Shown piece by piece: positions 32,242 through 45,115 of a DNA stretch of 64,000 nt; position 1 is the first letter of the stretch; each line of letters opens with the position of its first letter. Source of the DNA: Amaurobius ferox (taxonomy: Eukaryota > Arthropoda > Arachnida > Araneae > Amaurobiidae); assembly GCA_951213105.1 (NCBI GenBank), contig OX578150.1, positions 23,750,022 through 23,814,021 on the forward strand, read 5' to 3'. A program made the position numbers and the translations under genes. The notes under the pieces were generated by a model, which did no database searches, had not been told where the DNA came from, and was given only the letters and a program-made list of their open reading frames with translations.

Positions 32242-35200
32242 TTAGTTAATTAGATTTGAAATGTCTCTTGCGATGAGAACACAGTTTTTAATTTTTTCGA
32301 TGGAAGAATTGTTGGAGCTGACTCTCGAGAACCAGGCTGCACAGTTAACAGGGGAGGGTTTGGTGAGATGAAAGTTTTTTGTATGCGGACAAGAAAATAT
32401 AAAGTGGTCTGCGTCGCCATAGGCGCCGCAGGAGCAACTAGAAGTAGATTTATGTTTGAAGAAATATAAGTAATCCATGAAAGGCCCATGTCCTGTTATG
32501 AAGTATATTAGGTATTTATTTGTAATTTGAGTAGAAGATTTAACATGAGGTAAAAATAAAGAAATTCGGGCGGGATCATGGGTCCGAGAGGAAACATATG
32601 CGTTAAGATAATCCTGCCAAAGGAGGGAGATATTTGATTTACAGAATTTTTTAAGAAGGGAGAAGGGGAAGGGAAGGGAAAAAGGGGAGCCAGAAACAGT
32701 TGCTTGCTTGGCAAACTTATCAGCAGCCTCGTTCCCGGAGACGTCAGAGTGGGCCTTAACCCAACGTAAGTTAATAAGGTTTTTGCTTGCAATGGCATTT
32801 TGTTTAATTTTTAAAAGGTAATTTGATTTATTTTTAACCGAATCTAAGGCCGAAAGGGAAGAAAGACTGTCAGTAAATATATTAATTTTTAAATTATTGG
32901 TTGAGGCCCAGTTTATGGCAAAGTCAATAGCGGCAATTTCTGCCTGAAAAACTGTGTTCCCATCGGCAAGTTTAAATTTAAATGTTTCAAGAAGGGAATC
33001 TTGGTTAAATATACAGATGGCAAATCCAGTGTTATTATCAATGGAGGAGCCATCTGTATAAACATTTAAATCAGAAAAGGAGGAGGGAGGGCAGGGAGCA
33101 CGGTTTACTATCCTGGATGCAGGAGGAACAGAAGATAAGGGGCGGTTAAAATCAAAAAAGGAGGGGGAAGGGATTTGTAAATTAGTAAAAAGATTTTTTC
33201 TATGTTTCCAAAAGATATATTTTTTATAATTAGTGTTTATTACAATATGAATGGGGGGAATTCCTGTAATGGAGAAAAGAGAAATGTTAGAAGTGGTCCG
33301 AAAGCCAGCAGAAATTTTTAAGAGAAAAATCCTTTGAAGGGAAATAAGTTTTTTGATCTGATCCCCAGTTAAAGCATGACCCCAGATTCCCGCGCCATAT
33401 ATAATAGATTTTTCAATTACTGTTAAATACCATATTTTTAACAAGGATTTATCTACCCCCCAGTTATTGCCTGACACCCGCCCAAAGGTGTTGGCAATCT
33501 TGTAACATTTCTCCTTAAGGTTAAAAATGTGGGTACTCCATTTTAAATTATCATCAATAGTAATTCCTAAATATGATAAAGAGCGGGAGGTAGGAATTTT
33601 GTGGTTTAAGATTTTAAATGAGGGTCTGCTACGGATTTTAGAACGATTTTTATTAAATATTATTGCTTTACATTTGTTTGGGGTAATTGTTAAATTGAGG
33701 TTTGCAAGGGCAGAGGAGATCTGACCCAATAGATTATCTGTGTTAGTTCGGAGGGTTTTTAGGTTTAATCCATAGGTAACCACCGCAAGATCATCCGCGA
33801 AGGCTTGAATGTGAAAAAGATTGCTGTTAAGATTTAGTATTGAATTAAAATAAATGCTCCACAGGGTAGGGGAAATAACCGAACCCTGTGGAGCACCCAT
33901 AGATAATGTTTTATTAAGTATAATTGAGTTTTCTGTAAATGATATTTTTCTATCTACAAGGTAAGAAAAAAGAAAGGTTTGAAAAGTTGGAGGTAGGTTG
34001 ATATTTGCAAATGTTTGAGGCAGCACACCCCAATTCAAGCTGTCGAAAGCCCCGCAGATGTCCACGGTGGTTAATGAAACAAAATTAATAGATTTATGTA
34101 TTTTAATTGATTCAATCAGCCTGTGAGCAGCATCTTCACAGCATGTGAGCTCTCTAAAACCAAACTGGAGGGGATGAAGAGCCCCTTCAGTCGTTAACCA
34201 AAAGTTGAGTTTGTGTATGAAAATTTTTTCTATTATTTTACCAAGGGTTGGGAGAAGAGAAATTGGCCTAAAGGAAGAGCACAGGGAGGGATCCTTACCA
34301 GGTTTATTAAAAAACAAAATGTTAGCATTTTTGAGGCAGGACGGGAAATGACAAAATTTAAAACAAAGATTAATGGATTTTGAAATAAGGGAGGGGAAAA
34401 ATTTAAAGATATGTTTCCAGACGGTAAAGTCCAGGAGATCAAGACCTGGAGCTTTACCCGACTTTAAATTGTTAAAGACTGAAATGAGCTCTTCATCCGA
34501 AACTTGTCCCAGACCGTCATCCGGAAGGGGAAAAGTAGGAAAACAATTAAAATTAGTATCTTCTTTAAAGTGATGATCCAATAGACGAGTGAGCTTTTCT
34601 TTAGGGTTAAGGGAAGGGGCATCAGGGAAAAAAAGGGTTAAGTTATTAAATTTCTTATGTTTTTGGAAAGCGAATTTGAAGTGAGAGCCGAAAGTTTGAT
34701 TGCAACTGGAACAGTATTTTTTCCATGATTCCAGCCGAACTTTTTTGATCATTTGTTTATACTTTGCTCTGTTGCGTTTAAATTTAACTTTTGCTGCGTT
34801 AATTTCCTCTAATGGAGCAGAGTTCCCCTCAAGTGATTTAACTCTTAGAAAGGGGCTGTAACAAAATTTCGAAATTTGGAATTCCACCAAGAGAAGTTAG
34901 AGATTTTAGATTTTTTCTTGCGGATAAAAGAGAGGGCACATTTTTGTGAAAGTTCAATTAAAGTTTTAAAAAAGTTATCAAGGGAAAGGATATCGCTAAC
35001 TTTATCTAAAAGGGAGAGTAAATATTTATTATGAGTTCTAAAATTATGTATAAATTTGCCAAGACCATATTGGGTCTTAAGGAAAAAATAATTATTTAAA
35101 ATAGGAGAAAGATTTAAAGTAACCTGTACAAATTTATGATCGCTTAGGGAATCACCTGAGAGGACCTCCCAGCAGAGCAAAGAATCAAAAAGGGAAAAAT

Positions 35201-35753
35201 TAATTAAAGTTAAGTCGGGGAAACCAACTCCGGAGTGGGACACGAATGTTGGACCATAGCTAATATCATTACATATTAATAGGTTATTAGAGAGACAAAA
35301 ATCTATCAAATCCAAACCCCTCTGGTCGGTGAAGTTATATCCCCACATCCGGGCCCGGGCATTAAAGTCTCCTGAAAGTAAAGTATCCCCAGTAAAAAAG
35401 TCGAAAGGGGAAAGTTCCGCCAACATGTCTTGAAAATCATCATGAGGAGGAAAGTAGAGGCTCCCAACTGACAAAAATTTGCCAGAGGGGAGCACGACAC
35501 TGATAAAAACAGAGGAGGAATTTTTAAATTTAAAGTTAACGACTAAGGAAGTATTAAATATCAATATAATGGCTTTTTGGGAGTCAGAAGCAAATTGGCG
35601 AGTTCCGGGAGGGGGAGAAAGAATTTTGTTTTGTAGTACGTAAGGCTCTTGTAAGCAGACTATATCAATGTGATTGTCGATGGCAAATTTTATTGCATTT
35701 GAATGTGCTATCAAAGAATGGTTACTATTAATCTGTATGCATTTAAATGACAT
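32242..35753 (-). pseudogene. A1 ORF2: endonuclease, RT, RNase H (R1-like), one frameshift
   Basis: Almost intact. ATG at 35753 (MSFKCIQINSNHSL). Endonuclease: DIVCLQEPY, SGDFNARARMWGY, LSDHKF. RT from about 34840: APGLDLLDFTVW, FNKPGKDPSLCSSFRPISL, FGFRELTCCEDAA, TVDICGAFDSLNW, MGAPQGSVISPTLW and FADD (33790-33801) in place of YADD. RNase H: VYTDGSSIDN, FQAEIAAIDFA, FTDSLSSLSA, AHSDVSGNEAAD. C-terminal TGHGPFMDYL and CSCGAYGDADHFIFSCPH. The only break I see is a frameshift near 34850-34880. GAFDSLNW, FADD and the Cys/His tail point to an R1/LOA-like group. Confidence 0.9.
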
Positions 35754-35976
35754 TTAAAAAGAAAAGTAGATCATAGCGAAAGCTAGAGCCCGGATGAAGG
35801 GAGAAAGAAAAGTATTAACCATATTAAGGCCAAATGAAGAAAGGGCAATAAAAAATATATACATATTACTACTAAACACAAATTATATACAAAATACTAC
35901 TGAACACTAAAAATAGCAAAACGCGACATATAAGAGTGAAACCAATGCTAACGAAGGGTTCAAAGTGTGTGCTAAC

Positions 35977-38086
35977 TTAATTACCCTCTTTTTGCAGTTT
36001 CTTAATTTTCTCAATTTCGACCTGAAAAGTTTTACAGTTTTTTCTGTCGTAGGCCGAGTGGTCGATTCTGTAGTTTAGATCTGGATTTTCATCATTACTA
36101 GTAGCACAGTTGACACATTTGGGGGATCTCGCCCGGCATTCTTTAAAAGTATGACCCGGTCGGGTGCATATACCACAGTTGCCAGTTGAGTGGTGGCAAA
36201 AGTTCGCCACATGGCCGTACCCCTGACATTTAAAGCAGATTTTCAATGAAATGTATCTTTTAATAAAAAAGTATGTAAAATGGTTGAAAACTTTTTTTGC
36301 CTCCAAAATACGTGAGGCCGCGATAAGATCCACGAGGAACACCCAGTTAGAATTTCCATTTCTTGACTTGAAACTTTTCAATATTTTAATTTCCTCTGGT
36401 TTGAGATTAGGGTGATTATTACATAGAAGTGCCTTGATATTGTCCCCTGTGAATTCAGGTGGTATGTTAAAAATTATCAAAGCCTTTCTCTTATCCTCCT
36501 GCTTTCTGATAGTAAAATGTCTACTGATTTCAGAATTCATGAAAAGTGAAAGTAGTTTATTCGGATCTCCTTCCCGACAAGTCACTTTAAGCGTGCCATT
36601 TGGAAGCGCAGTAACATTTTTCACATCCACTCCTTTTGGAACGGGTAGAGAACAAGTTTTTCTTTAGTTGTTCGTTGTTAATGGTACGATCTTTTCCTTG
36701 GAGAAGGACACTTGAGAAGGTACGGGAAGAGTTAGGAGCGGCAGTAGCTGGACGAGACCGAGAAGAGGATGCAGACAAGTTTGGGGCACCTCCAGAAGAA
36801 GAAGCACCAGGTGGGAGAAGGCCAGAAGCATTCATAGCCGCAGGAATATCCTTCCGCAAAGTTTTGGCAAAAGATCTCATTTCAGCCAGCATTAGAGATT
36901 GAAATTTGTTCATGTCCTCATTCAAAGTTTTTGAGAGGTTCGTAGTGATATGCTCTGAGATATCTTCGTTAAAAGTTTTTGTGATATTTGAAGAGATTTG
37001 CTCAGACAAGGTTACCGGATCACGGATAAGAAGCCTGGAACGAGGAGATGGGACCGATGAGATGTTACTTTCAAGGGTATGACCAGCTATTCGAATCTCT
37101 TTGATTTTCTCTTCAATATATATCTTTTGTCCCGCATTCATCTTTACATTTCTCATCAAATAATTGTTCAGTTTGGAAACATTTGATAGAATTTTAAGTA
37201 AGTGTTCATTATTAATATTTAATGGGGCTGAAGAAGCATCTGTGAAAGTTGACTCAGGACTTGAGGAAGTAGAGGGGACTTGTGCTGGTGAAGTTTGCTT
37301 ACCGTGAGGAGGCGAAGATTGAGCACCTTCCAAAGATTCAGGAGGATCCATTTCCGGAGAAGTGGACGGAGGCGGAGAGGAAAGAGTTGCAGCAGGTGGG
37401 GTAGCTGGAGAGTTGAAAGTTGATGAAAAAGCTCTTGAAGAGGACCTGGATGAAGGTATGAATGAAGTTGCCACAGGATCAGTTATTGGCAGTGTTGGAG
37501 GAGCAATTGAAGAGGGCAGTGTAGTAGAAGCACACGCTTTGGAGGTAGATCTTGTAGACAAAGGATAGGAGGATATTTTTGTAGTTGCAACTGCAGGTTG
37601 TGAAGCTGTTATTGAAGCAGGAGCCAAGGGGGAGGTGTGCACAGAAGGTTGAGAAGAACCACTATATCGAGGTAATCGTGGCGGGAGTATTGTATTTGAA
37701 AAGAGTGAAGAGTCATATATTTTAGAGGAGCGGGATGTACATTTGAAGTTAGTGAAGCGTATTGGGTTCCCCGTGGTAGGGGTGTCCTCGTGGATAGAAG
37801 AAGCACTATTTTCAGTATCACCGATCATGGTAGCACTCGAACTTGGATCAATTGATAAATCTCCACAAGGGGCACTGTTGTTTGAGATTGTAGCACTGAT
37901 TTCATCATTTATATTGGTTTTCGTAGCACTAATTCCATCTTTTGTATTATTTATCGTTGAGAGTTTTTGGAATGAAGGGTGCATTGTAATGGGCGAGATC
38001 ACCACAGTAGGTAGAAGAAGTGGAGGAGCCAGCGACGGAAAGTCTGAAGCTGTGAAAATTCCTTTACCGGAAGACATTATATACAA
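35977..38086 (-). pseudogene. A1 ORF1: gag-like protein, one frameshift
   Basis: Start near 38086; the first clear ATG gives MSSGKGIFTASDFPSLAPP. A Ser/Thr/Pro-rich N-terminal half of about 250 residues is followed by a helical region (NNEHLLKILSNVSKLNNYLM, MNAGQKIYIEEKIKEIRIAG), SSVLLQGKDR, an RNA-binding-like region (KALIIFNIPPEFTGDNIKAL, NWVFLVDLIAASRILEAKK) and knuckles (CFKCQGYGHVANFC, CGICTRPGHTFKEC, CVNC). One frameshift at about 36640. ORF2 starts 223 nt downstream. Confidence 0.85.
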
Positions 38087-39306
38087 TATTTCCTAATACA
38101 TAAATTATCAATATATTGAGAATTAAATGATAAAACTTATTTCTAGATGGAGGTGTTACCTTACAAGTTAATACCTGAAAATTTTTTACAACCATACTGA
38201 ATGTAAGTCAACATAACAAGGAAACCATTAATTAATACCTTATACATATCCAAAATATTAATATACACTACAAAGTTACAAATGGACGAGAGGGAAATGC
38301 CAATTCATGCATAATCAAATGTGTAATAGCTTCCAATAAATCATATCCAATTATTCCATATATCATGAATGTGGGTGCCGACTCAAAGGGCAAAATGATG
38401 CGCCATATATTGAATAAGGAGGTTATTTAAAAGTACAGTCGAAGGGAAGACAGAAATTTCAAAACCATGACCGAAATGACTAATGTTAAAAGGCCTATGG
38501 CAAAATTTTCGCCGAAACCGGTCGGAAAAAATAATTTACAAAGAAAATGACCCAGGATGGAGGAATGCTGGGACGGAGAAAAACAAATAAAAAATGGAGA
38601 AATTAAAAATTTATGAAATTTTTGAATAGAAAAATCCATGTTAAAATATATATGCTTGAAACTGATCAGGAATGAAAATAACAATCTGTAAATATTAACC
38701 ATCTGCTATGAGAGAAGAAGAGGTATGCAAGGGAAGAAGAGGATCAGCAGAAAACATTCGAGCGGCAGAGAGAATACACTACTGAAAAAGGGGACGGGAA
38801 TAGATAGGTACAAAGCCAGGACAGCGTCCAACACTGAAAAAGGGGGGAAACGAAGAACCGAAAGTGGAAAAGATGAAAACATACAATTTTAAAATGCAGA
38901 TTACACTATAAATTTTTACAACTGGGGGGGAAATAATGATCAATAAACAATAATAATACATTATATTAGTTATATATATACTTGAAATCATAAAATAATA
39001 CAAATATTGGAGGATTAACAGATGTATAAAGTGCTCAATTTGAGCACTTTAGAAGATTTTCCCATTACAATTGCATAGTTTTTGAAGAACAATAAAATAG
39101 AATGTTTTAAGATTATATAAACCGATTTCTCACCAACGAGATGTCGTAGCCGAAAACCACAGATACCGTTGGAGAACTGACGAGAAACACAACACTGAGA
39201 TACAAAACAATTAAACAAATACTTCAAAATCATGCGCACACGGTATAATAAAGCGGGAGCCAACAAACAAGCGTGCTTTCAAGTTGAACGCGAAGGACGA
39301 AGGCCC
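38087..39306 (-). other. A1 5' leader
   Basis: About 1.2 kb of AT-rich noncoding sequence, homologous in its distal part to the A5 leader (1.8-2.0 kb) and the NA2 leader (49.5-49.7 kb). It ends directly at the 3' terminus of A2, so A1 is the one ORF2-bearing array copy with a long leader. Contains the stem-loop at 39028-39050. Confidence 0.65.
39028..39050 (-). promoter_or_regulatory. 5'-leader stem-loop, copy 2
   Basis: Perfect 10-bp inverted repeat AAAGTGCTCA / TGAGCACTTT with a 3-nt loop, preceded on the plus strand by GATGTAT and followed by CCATTACAATTG. Confidence 0.65.
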
Positions 39307-39430
39307 GTGTTGAAGACCCAGACCGTCCGACTCATCCTGGGGACTTGAGCAACTAATTGGACGGCCGGGAAAAAGTTAGCAGATGCCAACTTCGCAGGCC
39401 AACGTCCGACGGTCCAGAGCTAAATTTATT
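39307..39430 (-). other. A2 3' terminus with hairpin
   Basis: AATAAA at 39430-39425, then 123 nt to the end. Outer stem arms 39359-39366 (GGCCGTCC) and 39321-39328 (GGACGGTC). The end is slightly shorter than in other copies: CAACAC, then the A1 leader. Confidence 0.75.
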
Positions 39431-39961
39431 GAAATCTAGAAATATTATTTACAAAGGGTTACATTTTAAATTGGTAATGTGACAAAATATTTGATGACAA
39501 TAGTCTTCTTGGTGACATATTTTCTTGGGTGACTTATTTACATTTTGCAGTATTATTTACAGGCGTTGCTCTCCAAAGAATGGAGAAGATGGAATACAAA
39601 AATAATAAATATAATATTACATTGAGAATTATAACGTAAATATAATATATATATTGAGAATTATAATATAAATATAATTATGATATAAATGAAATGGAAG
39701 TTATTATATCAATATACATTGGCTGGTAAATTTCAAACATTTATGTAGATCGTGTTGCATAAAATTTGTCTTGCTTCCAAGAGAACGACAACACCTTTAA
39801 GTTTATGACCAGACATAACAGGCAAAAGAGACAAAATACAGAACAGGCAAAATACAAAAGACAAAAACAGAAAAAACAGAGAAGCGACACCTCCAAAACA
39901 GACAATACCAAAAAGGGGTCCACCACCAGAGAAAAAGTTAAAAGCAGAAAAGGCTCTCAGG
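39431..39961 (-). other. A2 3' UTR
   Basis: AT-rich noncoding with an AATTATAA(C/T)(G/A)TAAATATAAT direct repeat near 39628-39680. Ends at the A2 ORF2 stop. No credible ORF. Confidence 0.6.
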
Positions 39962-42900
39962 CTAATTGATTTTGTTAGAGATTTCTCTCGCTATGAGAAC
40001 ACAGTTTTTAATTTTATATATAGAAGATTTATTTGGGCAGACACTCGAGAACCAGGCCGCAGAGTTTTGAGGAGAAGGTTTGGAGAGATGGTAAGATTTT
40101 GTGAGGGGGCAAGAAAAGATATAATGATCGGCGTTTCCATAGGAGCCGCACGAACAACAGGAAGTAGATTTATGTTTGAAATAATAAAGGTAATCAAGGA
40201 AAGGGCCGTGGCCCGTAAGAAAATATACTAAGTATTTGTTTGTAATATGAGTGGAAAAGTTTACGTTAGGAAGAAATTTTAAAATTCTAGCGGGGTCATG
40301 CGTTCGGGGAGAAATATAACTGTTTAGGTAAGATTGCCAAAAATTAAGGATATCAATTTTGCAATGCTTTTTTAAAAGGGAGAAGGGAAAAGGGATTGAA
40401 GAGGGGGAACCTGAAAGAGTAGCAAGTTTAGCATTATGATCAGCGACCTCGTTTCGCGAGATGTCCGAATGGGCCTTGACCCAGTTAAGATTAATTAAAT
40501 GTTTATTTATATTTGCATTAAGTTTAATATTAGATAGATAGTTAGATTTATTTTTGATAGAATTTAAGGCCGAAATGGAGGATTGGCTATCAGAGAAGAT
40601 GTTAATTTTTGTATTATTAGAAGAAGCCCAATTTATTGCGAAATCGATTGCAGCAATTTCTGCTTGAAAAACTGTGTTCCCAAGGTTGAGTTTAAAGGTG
40701 AGTGTGTTTTGTAAAGAATCCTTGTTGAAAATGCAAATGGCGTACCCAGTTTTGTTATCGATGGCGGAGCCATCGGTGTAAACATTAAGATCAGAAAAAT
40801 TAGAGGGAATGTGAGGAGTGAGATTTGCAATACGTTGCGAGGGTGGAAAAATTGAAGAGGGGCAGTTAAAGTCAAAGGAAGAATGAGGGGGAAGTTCAGG
40901 GTTAGAAAAATGATTGGTTCGGAGCTTCCAAAATGCTTGTTTTTTAAATTGAGTATTAATAACAAAGTGAATGGGGGGGATACCAGTTAAAGAATACAGA
41001 GAAATGTTGGAAGTAGTCCGAAAGCCAGAAGAAACTTTTAAGAGAAAAATCCTTTGCAGAGATAAAAGTTTTTTGACCTGAGCCCCAGTCAAAGCTTGTC
41101 CCCAAACTCCCGCGCCAAAAATGATAATCTTTTCAATAACTGAAAGATACCAGGTTTTAAGAAAGGATTTATTCATACCCCAATTATTACCAGTCACCCT
41201 CCCAAAGGTGCTGGCGAACTTAAAACATTTCTCTCTGAGATTAAAAATGTGTGAACTCCATCTTAGGTTATCATCAAATGTTATTCCAAGGTAAGTGAGT
41301 TGTCTTAAAGTTTGTATTATAGAATTTTGAATTTTAAATGAGGGACGTTGTCTAATTTTTGCACGGTTTTTATTAAAGATAATAGATTTACACTTGTCAG
41401 GGGCAATAGAAAGATGCAGGGATAAAAGGGAAGAGGAAAGCTGTTCAAGGAGGTTGTTGGTGTTCAATCTGAGAGTCTTGAGGTTAGAGGAGTAAGTGAC
41501 CACCGCAAAATCATCCGCGAAAGCTTGTAAATAATAAAGATCATTGTTTAATTTTAGTATGTCATTAAAATAAATACTCCACAGGGAGGGCGATAAGACC
41601 GAACCCTGTGGAGCGCCCATGGAGATATTGTTTGTGATGTGGGAGGAGCCCATGGAAAGAGATATCTGTCTATTAAAAAGATATGAAAAAATAAAATTTT
41701 GGTATGTTCGGGGGAGATTAATATTTGTGAGGGTTTGAGGCAGCACGTTCCAGTTGAGGCTATCAAAAGCTCCGCAGATGTCCACGGTGGTCAACGAAAC
41801 AAAATGTTTAGATTTGTGTGAAGAAATAGTTTCAATCAGCCTGAGAGCGGCGTCCTCACAACTGGTTAATTCCCTAAAACCAAACTGAAGAGGATGAAGA
41901 GCTCCCGCAGAGGAAAGCCAAAAATTGAGTTTATTAACAAAAAAATTTTCTAGAATTTTACCGAAAGTGGGGAGAAGGCAGATTGGTCTATAAGAGCACA
42001 AAGGGAAGGATCCTTGCCGGGTTTATTAAAAAAAAGAATATTAGCATTTTTGAGGCAAGAGGGAAAATGGCACAATTTAAAGCAAAGATTTATGATTTTG
42101 GATAGGAAAGAGGGGAAAAATTTATAAAGTTGCTTCCAAATAGTAAAATCTAAATTATCAAGACCAGGGGCTTTACCATTTTTCAAATTCTGATTGACAA
42201 TTTGAAGCTCCTCATCCGAGACAGTCCCCAGTCCTTCAGTTGGCAAATGGTAGGACGGAAAGTTTGAAAAGTCCTTGTCGATTTTTAAATGGTGGTCCAA
42301 CAATCGTTTCAGTTTGTCATCATGATTTAGGGAGGGAGAGTCCGGAAAAAAGAGGTTTATATCATTAAATTTTTTATGTTTATGGAATGTGAACTTGAGA
42401 TCCGAAAGTTTCACTGCATTTGGAACAGTAGGACTTCCAAGAATCAAGCCTGGTTTTTTTAATCAACATTTTGTATTTTGCCCTGTTATGTTTATAAATT
42501 GTGCGGGCGGCTAAGATTTCGAAGGAAGAGGCTGAATTCCTCTCAAGTGACTTAATTCTTTTATATAGGGCTGTTACGAAATTTCTTTGTTTGGTAAGAT
42601 CACTATTCCACCAAGTAAAATTTTTAGATGTTTTAGACTTTTTCTTCCTAATATATTTTAACGCGCATTTTTGGGTTATATCAATAAAAATTTCGAAGAA
42701 GGAATCTAAAGAAATAGTATTAAGGGAAGTGTCGAGAAGAGAGTTAAGATAATTTAAGTTTCATTTGAAATTGTGAATGAATCTTCCTATTCCATATTGG
42801 GTTTTTAAGAAAAAAGTATTAATGAGAGGGAGGTCAAGATTTAAAATTATTTTTATATATTTATGATCGCTTAGGGTGTGACTTGAGAGGACCTCCCAGC

Positions 42901-43470
42901 TATGTAATGAATCGAAAAAGGAAAAATTTACCAGGGAAAGATCAGGAAATCCAACACCAGAATGGGAGACGAAGGTTGGACCACAGTTTTTATCATTACA
43001 TATTAAAAGGTTATTATTAAGGTAAAAATCGATCATGTCTAACCCTCTCTGGTCGGTGAACCCATAGTCCCACATCCGAGCTCTGGCATTAAAATCCCCC
43101 AAAAGTAGGAAGTTGGCATTAAGATAGTCAAAAATTTCGATTTCGGAGAGAAGTTCTGAAAAGTTATCGTGAGGGGGGGAAATAAATACCAGCCAAGTTA
43201 ATGGGGGAGGAGGATTTCTATAAATATTGATGAATTAGATTTATATTTAAAGTTTATTATAAGAGTGGGATTAAAAATTAAAATTACTGCTTTCTGAGAG
43301 GCAGAGGCAAATTGTCGAGTGCCAGGAGGAGGGGTAAGTATTTTATTATGGTTGATATAAGGTTCTTGAAGACAAACAAAATCTAAGGAGTTATCGACGG
43401 CAAATTTTAGAAGGTTAGAATGAGCAGCTAAGGAATGATTTACATTAATCTGTAACCCAGAAATTGGCAT
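39962..43470 (-). pseudogene. A2 ORF2: endonuclease, RT, RNase H (R1-like), several frameshifts
   Basis: Same plan as A1. Endonuclease in two pieces: 43470-43198 (CLQEPYINHNKILT, PPPGTRQFAS) and 43102-42761 (GDFNARARMWDYG, LSDHKY). RT in 42447-41950 (APGLDNLDFTIW, NKPGKDPS) and 42001-39962 (PICLLPTFGKIL, TVDICGAFDSLNW, MGAPQGSVLSPSLW, FADD at 41510-41521). RNase H is complete: VYTDGSAIDN, FQAEIAAIDFA, FSDSQSSISA, AHSDISRNEVAD; then LTGHGPFLDYL and CSCGSYGNADHYIFSCP. At least four frameshifts or stops (near 43190, 42740, 42460, 41980). Confidence 0.85.
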
Positions 43471-43636
43471 AAGAGGGGAACCAGATCAAAAGTAAGGAAG
43501 AAATCCGAGACAGAGCTCGGAGCGGACAGCCATTTCATTAAACACACATCACAAGATAACATGATAACCTAGACACATAGTAACATGAAAACCTAAAAAT
43601 ACTGAGTGCAAATACACATATATCATAGAAAGTTAT

Positions 43637-44973
43637 TCAAGCCTCTCTCTGATGCTGACGGATTTTATCCATCTCTGATTGATAAGTAGAACAGTTTCTA
43701 CGGTCGTGAGTGTTGTGATTAGTTTTGTATTTAAGGTCTGGATTCTCATCATTTGCAGTTGTGCAGTTTACACATATTGGTGATTTTGCCGTGCATTCTC
43801 GAAAGGTATGACCACTACGGGTGCAGTGGCTACAGTTTCCTACGGGAAAGTGGCAAAAATTTGCCACGTGGCCATACCCTTGGCACTTGTGGCACATTTT
43901 TAGGGCGATGTACTTCTTTACCAAGAAGGAACGAAAATGATGAAATAACTTCTTTGTCTCCAGGATGACGTTGGAAGGTTCAATGTTCACGAGAAACACC
44001 CAATTTACAAATCCGAATCTGGTTTGAAAACTTTTAATTATGTGGATATCACTAGTTTTAAGAGTAGGATGATTTAGGATGATTAGAGCTTTCACATTCT
44101 CATCGGTATAGTTCGATGGTAGATTGAAGATAATGAGTGCTCTTTTTCTGTCCTCCTGGACTTTGACTGTGAATTTATTTTTCAAGATAGAGTTCTGGAA
44201 AATAGGAAGCAGTTTTTGTGGATTGTTTTCCTTGCAAGTAACTTTTATAGTCCCGTTGGGTAGCGCTGAAATATTTTTGATGTTAACGCCCCTAGGGCAA
44301 GGAAGAGAAAACAAGTCCTTTTTCAACTGAGCGTTGTTTTTGGATCTATCTATGCCCTGAAGTAAAACACTTGAGTATTGTCTGTTGGCAGGATCAGTAG
44401 GAGAACGAGAAGAGGAAGAAGGAGTACTTGATGGGGCTCCTTTAGGGATTGATTGTTGAACAGAGTTTCTAATTTGAACAGGAATTTCTTTAAGAATGGC
44501 AGAAGAAAGGGTCTTGAAATCGTTATTGATCTTGTTTTGAAATGACGCAAGGTTTTCGTTGAGGTTGTTTGAAAGAGTGGTAAATGCTTCCGCGTCCACC
44601 TGAGGTTCACGGGAGCGAGGAGAAGGAATGTTGCCCACGTTGCTTTCGAGGGTATGACAAGATATTCTTATATCTTTAAATTTTTCATCGGTATAAGTTT
44701 TCTGATTTGTATTTAACTTGATGTTCTTTGCTATATACCTTTTCAATCTCATAATATTATGAAGAATTTTGGTAACATGTTCGTTATTCACGTTCATATG
44801 CGGGATTTCCATGTCAGTCAAAGTGGAACCAGGGCTGGAAGCAGCAGATGGAGCAGGAGTGCTGGAAGGATCATCAGATTTGGAGGCCGAGACAGACGTC
44901 GAAGAGGAAGACAGTGGAGGACCAGGAGGAATAGAAAAGTTGTCAGCAGGATCAGAAGATTGAAGAACAGCCA
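43637..44973 (-). pseudogene. A2 ORF1, 5'-truncated gag-like protein
   Basis: Begins at AVLQSSDPADNFSIPPG immediately after the NA2 3' terminus, so the N-terminal region present in A1 is missing. It then shows NNEHVTKILHNIMRLKRYIA, YSSVLLQGIDRSKNN, KRALIIFNLPSNYTDENV and knuckles (CHKCQGYGHVANFC, CSHCTRSGHTFREC, CVNCTTAND) and a C-terminal EMDKIRQHQREA. From the junction to the stop it is one open frame; the open frame even extends 5' into the NA2 tail by chance. ORF2 starts 166 nt downstream. Confidence 0.85.
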
Positions 44974-45115
44974 CTGTAAGGAGTGTCGAAAGCCCAGACC
45001 AACCGGCTCGTCCGAGGACTTGGAGCAGCAAGATGGAAGGCCGGGAAAAATTTTTGATAAGCTGAGTCCGACCTCCACAGTCACGGTCCCCGGTCAGAGC
45101 AGCCAGTAGTTTATT
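44974..45115 (-). other. NA2 3' terminus with two-tier hairpin
   Basis: AATAAA at 45115-45110, 141 nt before the end CGACACTCCTTACAG. Outer stem 45035-45042 (GGCCTTCC) and 44997-45004 (GGTTGGTC), with two U-U mismatches; inner hairpin GCUC..GUCC-UC-GGAC..GAGC. Segment next to AATAAA (GCTGCTCTGACCGGGGACCG) is shared with NA1. Confidence 0.75.
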
